Shown here in pieces: positions 1 through 11,644 of a stretch of DNA of 64,000 nt (positions within the stretch are counted from its first letter, which is position 1; the number at the start of each line of letters is the position of its first letter). The stretch covers positions 1,064,132 through 1,128,131 of the forward strand of contig NZ_LFJC01000003.1 of NCBI RefSeq assembly GCF_002776695.1, given 5' to 3'. Origin of the DNA: Bradyrhizobium nitroreducens (GTDB lineage Bacteria; Pseudomonadota; Alphaproteobacteria; Rhizobiales; Xanthobacteraceae). The translations under genes were made by a program, and so were the position numbers. The notes under the pieces are model-generated. The model saw nothing but the letters and a program-made list of their open reading frames with translations, did no database searches and was not told the DNA's origin.

Positions 1-2131
<2,131 letters not shown>

Positions 2132-2136
2132 ATGCG

Positions 2137-2292
2137 ATGAAGAAACTGCTGGAAGAAGCGAACAGATCGCGGAAGACACAGCGGCTGCGCCAGCTGCTCG
2201 GTCGTGCCGTCGATCGGGTGCGCGATGCGCTCGCAGGACCTGAGCCGCGGCTTCAGCCGGTCCCGATCCGGGTGAAGCGCCGCAAGGGTTGA
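2137..2292 (+). CDS. Small basic hypothetical protein (51 aa)
   Basis: The ATG lies 5 bases after the lon stop and encodes 51 residues rich in Arg, Lys and Leu, starting MKKLLEEANRSRK and ending in KRRKG. There is no signal peptide or membrane segment. The N-terminal half looks like an amphipathic helix; the tail is Pro/Arg-rich. Its position between lon and a strong hairpin suggests it is the last gene of the lon transcript. I recognise no family. The tight spacing and clean frame argue for a real gene, but length alone is weak support. Confidence 0.45.
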   Translation: MKKLLEEANRSRKTQRLRQLLGRAVDRVRDALAGPEPRLQPVPIRVKRRKG

Positions 2293-2328
2293 GCCCTCCG
2301 TCTCAGGCCCTCGCGGCTGCCCCAAACA

Positions 2329-2357
2329 AAAGGCCCCCTCTACCCGAGGGGGCCTTT
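2329..2357. terminator. Bidirectional terminator between lon unit and HU gene
   Basis: A perfect 12-bp inverted repeat (AAAGGCCCCCTC, loop TACCC, GAGGGGGCCTTT) sits between two convergent genes. The A/T ends of the stem give short T runs in both directions, so it can end transcription of the lon side and of the HU gene. Confidence 0.85.
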
Positions 2358-2363
2358 GCGTCG

Positions 2364-2666
2364 TTAGCCCACGGCGTCCTTGGCCGCCTTGACCGGGCGG
2401 GCGCGGACGATCTTGCGGGCCGGCTTGGCCTTGAACATCATCTCTTCGCCCGTGAACGGGTTGGTGCCCTTGCGAGCCTTGGTCGCGGGCTTCTTGATGA
2501 CCACGAACTTGGCGAAGCCCGGCACCAGGAACAGGCCGTTCTTCTTGAGCTCCTTGTGACCGACGTCGGTCAGCGTCTCCATGACGTTCTTGACGTCGCG
2601 CTTGGAAAGCTCTGTGGCGGTCGCAATCTTTTCGATCAATTGCGATTTGGACATTTGGGTTGCCAT
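2364..2666 (-). CDS. hup: HU family DNA-binding protein
   Basis: Nucleoid-associated histone-like protein of 100 residues that dimerises and bends DNA. The N-terminal helical part (SKSQLIEKIA) and the beta-arm region with GFAKF and the conserved NPFTGEE are clear. The C-terminus has a basic Lys/Arg/Ala tail. The start MATQMSKSQ at 2666 is preceded by AGGAG at good spacing; an in-frame ATG 10 codons upstream lacks this. It is transcribed alone, convergent with the lon unit. Confidence 0.93.
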   Translation of the reverse strand: MATQMSKSQLIEKIATATELSKRDVKNVMETLTDVGHKELKKNGLFLVPGFAKFVVIKKPATKARKGTNPFTGEEMMFKAKPARKIVRARPVKAAKDAVG

Positions 2667-2893
2667 CGTGTCTCCTCTGATTCGTGACGGCTGCATATTA
2701 GACCAACCGGCGAAGGCCTATAGCCTTCTGCACAGTTTTGTCGCGATTTTACGGGCTTTTTGCCCCGCTGTGACAAAAAACCCTGCATTTTAGCCACTTC
2801 CAGTGCGGAAGGAGCCTTGAGCAGCGGATTTTGCCTTGTTTCAAAGGCCCGCACGACATCTTGCTAGAACTGATTCGCCGTTTTCGACAAGCG

Positions 2894-2924
2894 ACGACCG
2901 GCCTCTTTCTGAAAGGCCGGTCGT
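2894..2924. terminator. Hairpin downstream of the thiolase gene
   Basis: A perfect 11-bp stem (ACGACCGGCCT, 9-base loop, AGGCCGGTCGT) lies about 85 bases beyond the thiolase stop in the direction of its transcription. No strong T run follows on the minus strand (GTTTC follows on the plus strand). It is the only notable structure in the gap between the HU promoter and the thiolase. Confidence 0.55.
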
Positions 2925-3008
2925 GTTTCACCCTGAAAAATAAGGGTCGGAGCGCATGTCGCGGTCTTCCTCCCCGTAAAAACAGGGAGAAAGCGAGGTG
3001 GCGATCGG

Positions 3009-4241
3009 CTAGACGCGCTCGATGATGATGGCGGGCGCCATGCCGCCGGCGGCGCACATGGTGACGAGACCACGCTTGAGATCGCGCCGTTCGAGCTCGT
3101 CGAGCACGGTGCCGATCAGGATCGAGCCGGTGGCGCCGATGGGATGACCGAGCGCGATCGAGCCGCCGTTGACGTTGACCTTGGCGCGGTCGAGCTTGAG
3201 GTCGCGGATATATTTTTCCGCCACCACCGCAAACGCCTCGTTGATTTCGAACAGGTCGATGTCGTCGATGGTGAGCCCGGCCTTCGCCAGCACCTTGCGC
3301 GTCGCCGGCACCGGCGCGTTCAGCATCAGGGTCGGCGAGTCCCCCATGTTCGCCATCGCCACCACGCGGGCGCGGGCTTTGAGGCCGTGCGCCTTGGCAT
3401 AAGCGGGCGAGGCCAGGAGGATCGCGGCGGCGCCGTCGACGACGCCGGACGAATTGCCGGCGTGGTGCACGAAGTCGATCTCGAGATCGGGATATTTCTG
3501 CAGGATCAGGCCGCGATAGGTGGTGCCCTTGTCGTCGAGCGCGTAGTCGGCAATTGCCGGGAATGCCGGCTTCAGGCTGCTCAGTCCCTCCATCGTGGTC
3601 TGCGGCCGCGGATACTCCTCGTGGTCGAGCGCGAGGCTGCCGTCCTCGCGGTGAACAGGCACGAGGCTCTTCTTGAAGTACCCGTTCGCCATCGCATGCG
3701 CGGCACGCTTCTGGCTCTCCAGCCCGAGCGCGTCGACATCCCTTCGGCTGATGCCTTCCATGGTCGCGATCGCGTCGGCGCAGACGCCCTGATGCGACTG
3801 CGGATGCGTGGCGCGCAGGTGCAGATTGCCGTTGTCCATCATCATCGGGCCCGAGCCACGGCGCCCTTCCATCGACATCATCTCGCAGCCGCCGGCGATG
3901 ACGAGATCTTCCGCGCCCGCCATGATCGAGGATGCCGCCATGTTGACGCTGGTGATGCCGCTTCCGCAGAACCGGTCGAGCGTCACGGCGCTGGCGCGCA
4001 CGTCGTAGCCGGCATCGAGCGCCGACATCCGGCCGAGATCGCCGCTTTGGGTCGCGACCTGCGCGCTGCAGCCCCAGACGATGTCGTCGACATCGGCGGT
4101 GTCGATGCCGGTGCGGTCCGCGAGCGCGCGCAGCACGGTGGCGCCGAGCTGCTGCGGATGAATGCCGGAGAGTGCTCCCTTGCCGGCCTTGCCGACGCCG
4201 CGCGGGGTCCGGCAGGCATCGATGATCAGCGCGTCAGCCAT
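3009..4241 (-). CDS. Acetyl-CoA acetyltransferase (thiolase)
   Basis: Thiolase-family enzyme of 410 residues that condenses or cleaves acyl-CoA (acetoacetyl-CoA and two acetyl-CoA, or beta-ketoacyl-CoA). Visible are the acyl-accepting cysteine in RFCGSG, the GHPIGATG histidine motif, and the C-terminal CAAGG cysteine that acts as base. Start MADALIID at 4241 is chosen because the homologous N-terminus begins there; an upstream in-frame ATG at 4304 adds 21 unlikely residues. It is a single gene, upstream of nothing obviously related. Whether it is biosynthetic (PhbA-like) or degradative cannot be decided from sequence alone. Confidence 0.93.
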   Translation of the reverse strand: MADALIIDACRTPRGVGKAGKGALSGIHPQQLGATVLRALADRTGIDTADVDDIVWGCSAQVATQSGDLGRMSALDAGYDVRASAVTLDRFCGSGITSVNMAASSIMAGAEDLVIAGGCEMMSMEGRRGSGPMMMDNGNLHLRATHPQSHQGVCADAIATMEGISRRDVDALGLESQKRAAHAMANGYFKKSLVPVHREDGSLALDHEEYPRPQTTMEGLSSLKPAFPAIADYALDDKGTTYRGLILQKYPDLEIDFVHHAGNSSGVVDGAAAILLASPAYAKAHGLKARARVVAMANMGDSPTLMLNAPVPATRKVLAKAGLTIDDIDLFEINEAFAVVAEKYIRDLKLDRAKVNVNGGSIALGHPIGATGSILIGTVLDELERRDLKRGLVTMCAAGGMAPAIIIERV

Positions 4242-4362
4242 GGGCGTTGTCCTCTTGTTATGTGCGTTGAGGACGGTTTTGAAGAAGGGGGCGAGTTGAG
4301 TCAATGCGCGAGGCTCAAGCCTTTCCTCCGATTTTCCGCCGCGCGGTTGGTCATGGAAGCCG

Positions 4363-5826
4363 CTACGCCCCCGCCGCGTTGTTCGCGATCACGTTGCGAT
4401 AGAAGCTGGCGCTGAGTTTGGGCGTACGCACCTGGGTGTCGAAATTGACGTGGTACAGCCCGAAACGCTTGTTCAAGCCATACACCCACTCGAAATTGTC
4501 CATCAGGCTCCAGAGGAAATAGCCGCGCACCGGCACGCCCTCGGCGGTGGCCCGCTGCAACTGGGCGAGGTAGTTGCGCAGGTACATGATGCGGTCGGTG
4601 TCGTAGATCTTGCCGTCGGGCGTGACGACGTCATCGCCGGAGGCGCCGTTCTCGCTGATGTAGATCGCATCGGTCTTCCAGATCTTGGCCGCCAGCTTCG
4701 GCACCCAATAGATCGTCTCGGGCCCGACGCGTAGCCAGTCCGAGTTCATGTGCGGAAACGATTTCGGGATCGGCAGCGGCATGAAACCCGCGCCCTGGTC
4801 GGTGGCCACCACATAGTTCTGCGGCGCGTAGATGTTGAGGCCGAGGAAATCGACCGGCGAAGAGATGATCTTCAGCTCCGCATCGGTGTATTTGGGCGCG
4901 TTGGGCCCGGCGAATTTCAGGAAGGCGTCGGTGTAGCGGCCCGTCATGATGACGTTGAGATAGCCGGCGTTCATCTCGCGCAGCGCGATCTCGGCGGCCC
5001 GCACATTCTCCGGCGTGTCGATCGCCGGCAGACAGGCGTCGACGTTCTCGGCCGGGCCCACTCTGGTGCCGCGCCGGCCATGGGCGCGCACTGCCTGCAC
5101 CGCGAGCCCATGCGCCAGCGCGCTGTTGTGCCTGATCTGGTTGACCTCGGCCTGCGGCAGCGTCAGGCCGGGCGCGTCGATGCCGATGCCGTAGCCGAAA
5201 TAGACGAAGCGGCCACTCTCGTTCAGCGTGAACACGTTCCTGACGCGGTCGGTCAGACGACCGGCGACATAGGCGGCGTAATCACCGAATATCTTGCAGG
5301 TCTCGGTCGAGCGCCAGCCGCCAAAGCGATCCTGGAGCGATTGCGGCAGGTCCCAGTGATAGAGCGTCAGCCACGGCTCGATGCCGTTCTTCAGGAGCTC
5401 GTCGACCAGCCGGTTGTAGAAGTCGAGCCCCTTCGGGTTGGGCTTGCCGTCGCCGTCCGGGAACAGCCGCGGCCAGGCCACCGAGAAGCGGTAGGCCTTG
5501 CAGCCGAGCGCCTTGATGAGCGCGATGTCCTCCTTGTAGCGGTGATAGTGCTCATTGGCGCGGTCGCCCGTGGTGCCGTCCTCGATCTTGCCGGGGATGC
5601 GCACGAACTTGTCCCAGATCGAGGCCCCTCGCCCGTCCTCGTTGACCGCGCCCTCGACCTGATAGGACGACGTCGCCGTGCCCCAGACGAAGCCCGCCGG
5701 AAAGCCCCCTCCCCTGCGCGGCTGCGATGCCGGCCGGGCCTCGGCCGCATGGAGCGAGGCGGTCAGACCGGCTGCAGACAGCCCCGCGAGTTTCGCGAGC
5801 CGGCGACGCGAGACCTTGTCCGACAT
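4363..5826 (-). CDS. Tat-exported GH1 family beta-glucosidase
   Basis: Glycoside hydrolase family 1 enzyme of 487 residues hydrolysing beta-glucosides by a retaining mechanism. The N-terminus MSDKVSRRRLAKLAG is a twin-arginine signal, so it should act in the periplasm. GH1 starts at FPAGFVWGTATSSYQVEGA. The acid/base glutamate is in TLNES (usually TxNEP; here Ser replaces Pro) and the nucleophile glutamate in ISENGAS. The C-terminal SLMDNFEW is typical of the family. An upstream ATG at 5862 adds 12 residues before the Tat signal and is rejected. It is not clearly in an operon. Confidence 0.93.
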   Translation of the reverse strand: MSDKVSRRRLAKLAGLSAAGLTASLHAAEARPASQPRRGGGFPAGFVWGTATSSYQVEGAVNEDGRGASIWDKFVRIPGKIEDGTTGDRANEHYHRYKEDIALIKALGCKAYRFSVAWPRLFPDGDGKPNPKGLDFYNRLVDELLKNGIEPWLTLYHWDLPQSLQDRFGGWRSTETCKIFGDYAAYVAGRLTDRVRNVFTLNESGRFVYFGYGIGIDAPGLTLPQAEVNQIRHNSALAHGLAVQAVRAHGRRGTRVGPAENVDACLPAIDTPENVRAAEIALREMNAGYLNVIMTGRYTDAFLKFAGPNAPKYTDAELKIISSPVDFLGLNIYAPQNYVVATDQGAGFMPLPIPKSFPHMNSDWLRVGPETIYWVPKLAAKIWKTDAIYISENGASGDDVVTPDGKIYDTDRIMYLRNYLAQLQRATAEGVPVRGYFLWSLMDNFEWVYGLNKRFGLYHVNFDTQVRTPKLSASFYRNVIANNAAGA

Positions 5827-5961
5827 TGATGCAGCTCCTCTTCCGACCTGTTGCGGCCGCACAATGGCGAGTCCAGGGCAGTTTGAGAAGCGGGCGAGCC
5901 GAGGGCTGAGCGTGCAGAATCGCCGGACGTGGCAAATTGCCCTCCCTGGATCCGTGAGCTC

Positions 5962-7546
5962 TCAGTCGCACGCTCGGGATGTGTGGCGGATCTTGTAGAG
6001 GACGAAGCGCCCGGACCCATCCAATTCCTCCAGCAGGTCTGGCAGCGGGTTCGCCGTCGCAGGGCCGACCAGATAGAGATAGTCGTAATCCCGATACCAG
6101 GTACGGACGGCAGCGGTTTCTTCGGGCTCGGTCGTTCTTTCTTCGGCGATGGCACGGAGCAGGCGTATCGGCACGGGCCCCCCATTGGGGACGGCGAGGC
6201 GGCGGAGTTCGGCGCGCACTTGAATCGGCTGCTTGCCGGTCTCGGTGAACAGGTTCGACACGAATGCATTTGCGTAGTGCACGGCGAGCGTCGGCGCATA
6301 GTACACCGGGAACCGGGTGAGATCCTGGAACGGCGGATCCTCGCCTTCAGCGCTGGTCCCGATCAGAATCCTCGAACCACGATCGACATGCTCAAAGGAT
6401 TCGATGACGGCCGAATATTCCAGACGGTAGGAGAGCCAGACATCGAGCACCAGGCCTAGATTCGCGAGCGTGATGCCACCGACAATCACAAGCGCAGCCA
6501 TCGTCCACCGTCGGCCTGGCAGCGACAGCGAGCAGAAGGCCGGAAGGATCAAGGCGACTGCAGGCAGAACCCGGATATCCGCAAACGCCGTGTCAAACAG
6601 CCGCGGCGGAAGCGCAAGATAGAGCAGCGCGAAGCCGGTTGCGATCCAGATTCCGGCAGGTGCCAGCTTCAGCATGCTGCATCTGGCGGCGACGTATAAT
6701 GCTGCCATCAGCACGATCGCACACGCCCCCGAGACGGCCATGCTGTAGCCGTTCATGATGAAGAACGGCCAGAGCAGCTTGTGGTCAAGACTCCAAAAGG
6801 TCCTCTCGCTTCCGACGGACCCGGCGGTCAACCGCATGATGACCAACGACGCGACGGCCGGTGTTGCGAGCGTCAAGAACCGGAGTGCGACGTCTCGCGC
6901 AGGACACTTTCGGTCGAAGGCGCGCCACAGCTCATGGAGCCCGAGCGTCGCGCCGTAGACCCCCAAGGCGAAGAGATGCGACGCAAACAGCAGCACGACG
7001 AAAGCTGCGTTGACACCGAAACGCACGGGCGCCGGTTGATCGCCAACGGCCAGATAGGCGGCGATGCCGCAAAGGGCGATGCCGAGGCCGCATTCGAAAT
7101 TGATGAACCCCCAAGGAAAATGGAAGACAGTAGAGCAACATGAGCGCCGCGAAACCGGCGAGATGAACGCGCCGCTTCACGACCCATTCGAGCGCAAGCG
7201 CGCCGCCGACGATCGGGATCTGGCTGACGAGAAGAAACAGCCGGGTTGCGGTCTCGGTGCCGAAAAGCCGCGCCATCCGCGGGACCACCAGGTCCATCGC
7301 CAGGTTCGGATAGAAGGCCCACGCCGCCTCATAATATGGATTGGCATCGGTGGCGCCCATCTCGCTCAGAAGATACATGCGGGCGAGATGGTTGACGTAA
7401 TCCCCCATCGCCGGAATGGGAACAAGCAGCGTCGGGAGAAGCGAGCCGACGGCGAGCAGGGCGAACACGACGGTCGCAACCAATTGATCCGAGCGAGTGC
7501 CGCGCGCGACGAAATCTTCTGCGGTCAGGGGAGCCGGCACATTCAC
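5962..7546 (-). pseudogene. Polytopic membrane protein, GT-C-like, frameshifted
   Basis: Two overlapping minus-strand frames make one protein of about 528 residues. The first (from GTG 7546) gives a hydrophobic N-terminus with GDYVNHLARMYLL, reminiscent of GT-C-type glycosyltransferase membrane proteins. It loses sense after LLYCLPFSLG. The second frame continues sensibly (FINFECGLGIALC, then many membrane segments and a soluble C-terminal domain) to 5962. The break falls in a run of five C (7108-7112). Removing one base restores a continuous reading frame. It may be a real pseudogene, a phase-variable tract or a sequencing error. The substrate is unknown. Confidence 0.7.
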
Positions 7547-7822
7547 GCAAATGCTCCGGGCGCTGGAACCCGGCAGGGTTGTTGTTATCGTTCAGAACCA
7601 TTTGCGATAGAGTCTTCTAACAACCCGTTAATCGGTTGTGCAACCGAACGAAATCTACCCGAAGAAGAGCGTCGGGGCTGATGGCGATTTGAACTTGGAG
7701 TTCCAGGGACGAACACAGGGCACGTTCGTGCGAAGGGGACGCCTCAACCGCGAAAATGCATCGCGGCGCTTGAAACCCGCCTCGCCCTGCAGTTGCGCGT
7801 GAGACCAACGCGGTCTTGCCGG

Positions 7823-7847
7823 GCTCACCGCGTGCGAGGCGGTGAGC
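7823..7847. terminator. Hairpin in gap between membrane-protein gene and grlR-like gene
   Basis: A 9-bp perfect stem (GCTCACCGC / GCGGTGAGC, 7-base loop) about 100 bases past the grlR-like stop. It is a possible terminator but has no T run. The surrounding 7547-7950 stretch holds no gene I can support, only this hairpin and a shorter one, CGGTTG-TG-CAACCG, at 7633-7646. Confidence 0.3.
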
Positions 7848-7950
7848 GCAAGGCGGCAGCGGAGCTGGGAGCTCGCCCGTCGCGGGCCGGGCTCGTCGCC
7901 GGCTGGATGCCAGTTCGAGGCGATCGTGCGCCTGGCGCCATTTTCCCCGG

Positions 7951-8352
7951 TCAGCGCGAGCGCTTCGGCAACTTTGGCAGCTTGCCGGGCTTGAACGGCG
8001 GACGCGGCTCGACGCGCGCCGGCGATTGCTGTTCGGTGAGAATAAGCGTTCCCTGGAGAATCATTCCCGGCACTTGTGGTGCCTTCGCGGTGTAGGTCGC
8101 GATCTTGCCGGGGCAGTTCCCCTCGATGTCCAAGGTGAGCTCGTCTTCCACGCCGAACACCGTTGCACGCCCGTCGGTATGGCGCTTGGTCGACACGGTG
8201 GCGGTGAAGCGGTCTCCGTCGACCTGACAAGAGCCGTGATATGTCATCAGGCTGTCGCGGCCCCAGATCTGTCCGTCTGCAACGTGGACGATCCCGGTGC
8301 CCTGGTCGAGCGGCGTCTTGTACCACGCCGCATATGTGCCGTCCTTCAGCAT
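7951..8352 (-). CDS. GrlR-like regulatory protein
   Basis: A 133-residue soluble protein. MLKDGTYAAWYKTPLDQGTG followed by IWGRDSLMTYHG resembles the GrlR domain, known in enterobacteria as a negative regulator of type III secretion and common as single-domain proteins in Bradyrhizobium. The domain is a small beta-rich fold. The C-terminus is a Pro/Lys/Arg-rich tail (PPFKPGKLPKLPKRSR). Start at 8352 is where family similarity begins; an in-frame ATG at 8502 adds 50 residues of poor quality. No secretion gene is visible nearby, so its partner is unknown. Confidence 0.65.
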   Translation of the reverse strand: MLKDGTYAAWYKTPLDQGTGIVHVADGQIWGRDSLMTYHGSCQVDGDRFTATVSTKRHTDGRATVFGVEDELTLDIEGNCPGKIATYTAKAPQVPGMILQGTLILTEQQSPARVEPRPPFKPGKLPKLPKRSR

Positions 8353-8413
8353 GGGAGCAGTCTCCCTTGGCCATTCCCGCGCGATCATCCGCATGATTAG
8401 CGCTAAGAAAGCG

Positions 8414-8581
8414 TTAATCGCGCGGCCCGTGCCAATCCGGCCTGTCCTTGCGCAGCTCGGCTTCAAGCTCCTCGACGATGCCGTGAAGCAGGCACGCGGC
8501 AAGCGGATCAGTCACCTCCCGTTCCAGGCGCCGATAGCGCGCGATCTGGCATTCCTGTTCTCTCAACCGGTGCTCTGTCAT
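8414..8581 (-). CDS. Small hypothetical protein (55 aa)
   Basis: ATG at 8581 opens a 55-residue frame beginning MTEHRLREQECQIARYRRLE. It is rich in Arg, Glu and Leu and predicted mostly helical, with no signal or membrane segment. Charged helical mini-proteins like this are frequent in Bradyrhizobium. It ends about 60 bases before the grlR-like start and could be co-transcribed with it. The function is unknown. Confidence 0.55.
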   Translation of the reverse strand: MTEHRLREQECQIARYRRLEREVTDPLAACLLHGIVEELEAELRKDRPDWHGPRD

Positions 8582-8724
8582 CAGACGGGCCCTCCAGCAA
8601 ACCGACGCACAGACTGCCGAACAGTTTCGTTAAAATTTTCAGATCATTCGCCATGGTTGCTGATCGGTAAACCCGCGTGGAACTTCCCCCGCTAGGGCCA
8701 AATGTCCAAACAGCCCCTCTCCCT

Positions 8725-9060
8725 CTAGCCAGACAAGCGCAGCCAGACATCCTTGCTTGCCAACGTGCCATTCGGCGTGGCGATCTCCATGTCCACGACG
8801 TGCAAGGAGCCGGGCTCTTTTCCATAGATGTATTTGAGGTGCCACATGAGGCCGAGGTCCGGTGAAATGACGAAGTCATCCAGTCCGTCGGTAATGGCCT
8901 TGATGGCCTCGCGGTGCGTCAAGGGGGCGGAAAACATTGCATCGATCAGGTTGGCGAGGCTCATGCCCTCGACGAGCATGAGGCGGGCGACTTCGTCGCC
9001 ATAAACATGTCGGAGCGCTGCAACGATAGCGGCGACGGCATCCGGATTCTTCAACGACAC
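8725..9060 (-). CDS. Hypothetical protein
   Basis: A 111-residue frame from GTG 9060 (VSLKNPDAVAAIVAALRHVYG), with GGAGG 11 bases upstream. The alternative ATG at 9144 gives 139 residues but lacks a ribosome site. It is soluble and mixed helix/strand, with no motif I recognise. The C-terminal half (MWHLKYIYGKEPGSLHVVDM) has normal amino-acid usage. It lies downstream of the TonB receptor on the same strand and could be read from that transcript. Confidence 0.45.
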   Translation of the reverse strand: MSLKNPDAVAAIVAALRHVYGDEVARLMLVEGMSLANLIDAMFSAPLTHREAIKAITDGLDDFVISPDLGLMWHLKYIYGKEPGSLHVVDMEIATPNGTLASKDVWLRLSG

Positions 9061-9147
9061 GGCAAAGCGAGCCTCCGGCCGTATGATGCCGGAAGCGGGA
9101 TATTTTGCGCAAGCCGTCCGCGCGAGGCGGTGGGGGCTCTCCACGCC

Positions 9148-9165
9148 GGCGCAGCCGGCTGCGCC
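9148..9165. terminator. Palindrome just past the TonB receptor stop
   Basis: GGCGCAGCC followed directly by GGCTGCGCC is a perfect 18-bp palindrome 7 bases beyond the receptor stop codon. It may act as a terminator or 3'-end stabiliser, but no T run follows. Confidence 0.35.
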
Positions 9166-9172
9166 TTCGCGC

Positions 9173-11644
9173 CTAGAACGTCACCCGCATCCCCGCATAG
9201 AACGCACGCGGCCGCGCCGGGCTCAGCGAGCGTGGGTCGGTGAAGTCGTTGCCGCCGTTGGTGAAGTTCGGCAAGGCTCCGCGATCGAAGAACTGTCCGT
9301 AGGTCGCGTAGCGCTTGTCGAAGATATTGTCGATCTTGCCATAGAGCTGGATGTTCTTCGCCACCTGGTAGGAGGTGTGGAGATTGAACACCGTATAGGA
9401 CGGCAGTTTCGCGAACTGGTTCGACTCGTCCCCGACCAGATACTGGCTGGAGACGAACAGCGCGTTGCCGCCGACCTTCCAGACGTCGGTGACGGCATAG
9501 TCGATGCCGACCTTGACGCGATGGCGGGGGATCGCGGGGAGCTGGTTGCCGGGCGAGACCTGGATGTTGCCGTCGCCATCGGCGAACGGGCTGTTCGAGC
9601 CGATGGTCAACGCGTCCAGGAAACGCGCGTCGACGAAGGAATAGCTCGCCTGGAACTGAAACGTCGGCGACTTGATGTTGACTTCGGCCTCCAACCCCTG
9701 CCGCCGCGTCCGTCCGACGTTGGAGAAATAGCCGAAGCCGGTCCGCCCCGGGACGGGAATGGCGACGATGTCGTCGTAATTGGTGGCGCGGAAGCCGCCG
9801 ATCTTCCAGCCGAGCGTGCCGATGTTCAACTCCTTGGTGCCGCGAAAGCCCGCCTCCACGGTCTTGGACACCACCTGCTTGAGCGGCGGGTCGGAGACCA
9901 GAAACGCCGCGATCAGGCAGGGCCTCGCGGGATCGGAGCAGCCGAGCTCCAGCGGAGTCGGCACGCGGTTGGCCTCGGAATAGCCGGCATAGCCGGTCAG
10001 CTCCGGCGTGATCTTGTAGGTGCCGCCGATCACCGGATTGAAACGCGTGAAGGTGTGATCGCCATTGAGATCGGTCCCGAGCTGATCCTCCAGCGAGATG
10101 CGCGCCACGTTGAAACGGCCGCCGCCGGTGATGGCGAAAGCATCCGTGACGTTGAACGTGTCCATCGCGTAGAGGCCGTTATATTGGTTGACGGTCCGGA
10201 GCGAGACGGGACCGGTGAAGCCGGTCGCATCCGTACCGGTCGGCCCCAGGAAGGCGCCGCTGCCGCTGACAACGTAATTTTCTCCCATCGCGCCGACCTC
10301 GGCGGTGGCGTTGTAGCGCGTGACGCTGGCGTCATAGCTCGTGCCCATCACGAAGCGGTTGTCGTGGCCGAACAGTTGATCGGTGTTGGTGGCCTGCCCC
10401 GATACGCCGAAGCTGGTGGAACGGATCGTGCTGCGGTCGATCTCGCCGAGGATGGTTCCGAGCGGATAGGGATTGACGAGCTGCGCGCCGTCGGTGCCGT
10501 TGGCCGGCGTCGTATCGTCGCCGAAGCACAAGAGGCCCAGGGCGGCGCATTCCTGCACGTCGGTCGGATTGCCGTCGACGAGCTTCTGTTCGTACCTGCG
10601 CACATGCGCGGCGCCTTCGAGCGTCCAGGTCGGCGTCGCATCGACCTTGCCGGTCAGGTTGAGATAGCCGACGCGGTTCGACGTCGTCTGCGGCGTGGTG
10701 TAGGTCGCACCCCAATATTTGTCGAGCAGTTCGGCCGGAACGGTGGCACTGGCGCCGAAATCGTTCTTGGCAACGCCCATATTGGCGTGGAATTCGCTGT
10801 CGCCCGCCTTGTAGCCGACATCGCCGTAGAAGCGACGCACGGTCGATTGCGAGAAGTTGCGGAAGCCGTTGTCGCGCAGGCCTTCGAGCGCGGCATAGAC
10901 GCCGAAATTCTTGTCGACCTGCTTGCCCCATTGCGCCGAGCCCTGGACGCGGCCGAACGAGCCGCCCATCACGTCGATCTCCGCGCCCTGATAGGTGAAG
11001 CCGTCCTTCATTTGCAGGTTGATGGCGCCGCCCAGCGCGTTGAGGCCGAAGGCGGGATTGTTGGTCACCAGCGTCACCGATCTGATCGCGGCGGTCGGGA
11101 TCAGGTCCCAGTTGACGGCATCCGAGAAGGCTTCGTTGATACGGACGCCGTTCTGATACACCGCGAGGCCCTGCGGCGTGCCCGTCACCGGCGAAGCGAC
11201 GAAGCCGCGGAATTCGACATCCGGCTGGAACGGATTGCCGGTGACCTCGGTGATGTTGACGCCGGCGATGTTGTCGCGCAGCGCGTCGGTGACGTTCAGC
11301 GAGCCGGTCCGCTTGATCTGATTGGCATCGACGGCGTTGATCGACGAGGCGACCTTGTCGACATCGAGACCCCGGCCGGTGCCCGGCGAGGTCGGGTAGA
11401 CGTAAAGCCTTGTCCTCGGCGCGGCGGACGACGCGGCCCCGATACGGGCGACCGGCCGCGTCGGCGCGACCCGTCGCGCCACCGACGGCGGCGGCGCCGC
11501 CACCTCGACCGGCGGCAGGTTCTGGACGTTGGTCTCCTCGTCCGGCGCCGCTGCGGCGGGACTCACGAAAACCATCCCGGACACCAGCCCTGATGACACC
11601 GAGGCCATCAACAAACGACGCTTGAACGAAAGAACCTTGCCCAT
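9173..11644 (-). CDS. TonB-dependent outer-membrane receptor (LutH-like candidate)
   Basis: Outer-membrane 22-strand receptor of 823 residues importing a metal chelate with TonB energy. It has a cleavable signal (MGKVLSFKRRLLMAS to AAAAPDEE) and a Pro/Val/Arg-rich linker. The plug domain includes GSLNVTDALRDNIAGVNI and NALGGAINLQMKDG, and the barrel ends in FYAGMRVTF with terminal aromatic Phe. ATG at 11644 is chosen for the signal peptide. It is encoded just downstream of the histidine-kinase gene on the same strand, and about 4 kb from a PQQ-associated ABC set. In methylotrophs a TonB receptor (LutH) imports lanthanide chelates with such an ABC set, so that ligand is plausible but unproven; iron or copper chelates remain possible. 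Confidence 0.93.
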   Translation of the reverse strand: MGKVLSFKRRLLMASVSSGLVSGMVFVSPAAAAPDEETNVQNLPPVEVAAPPPSVARRVAPTRPVARIGAASSAAPRTRLYVYPTSPGTGRGLDVDKVASSINAVDANQIKRTGSLNVTDALRDNIAGVNITEVTGNPFQPDVEFRGFVASPVTGTPQGLAVYQNGVRINEAFSDAVNWDLIPTAAIRSVTLVTNNPAFGLNALGGAINLQMKDGFTYQGAEIDVMGGSFGRVQGSAQWGKQVDKNFGVYAALEGLRDNGFRNFSQSTVRRFYGDVGYKAGDSEFHANMGVAKNDFGASATVPAELLDKYWGATYTTPQTTSNRVGYLNLTGKVDATPTWTLEGAAHVRRYEQKLVDGNPTDVQECAALGLLCFGDDTTPANGTDGAQLVNPYPLGTILGEIDRSTIRSTSFGVSGQATNTDQLFGHDNRFVMGTSYDASVTRYNATAEVGAMGENYVVSGSGAFLGPTGTDATGFTGPVSLRTVNQYNGLYAMDTFNVTDAFAITGGGRFNVARISLEDQLGTDLNGDHTFTRFNPVIGGTYKITPELTGYAGYSEANRVPTPLELGCSDPARPCLIAAFLVSDPPLKQVVSKTVEAGFRGTKELNIGTLGWKIGGFRATNYDDIVAIPVPGRTGFGYFSNVGRTRRQGLEAEVNIKSPTFQFQASYSFVDARFLDALTIGSNSPFADGDGNIQVSPGNQLPAIPRHRVKVGIDYAVTDVWKVGGNALFVSSQYLVGDESNQFAKLPSYTVFNLHTSYQVAKNIQLYGKIDNIFDKRYATYGQFFDRGALPNFTNGGNDFTDPRSLSPARPRAFYAGMRVTF

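Noticed and set aside
9083..11593. Long plus-strand open frame (836 codons) across the TonB receptor
   Set aside because: It is antisense to a clear receptor; its Arg/Asp/Val-rich composition is the usual shadow of GC-rich coding DNA.
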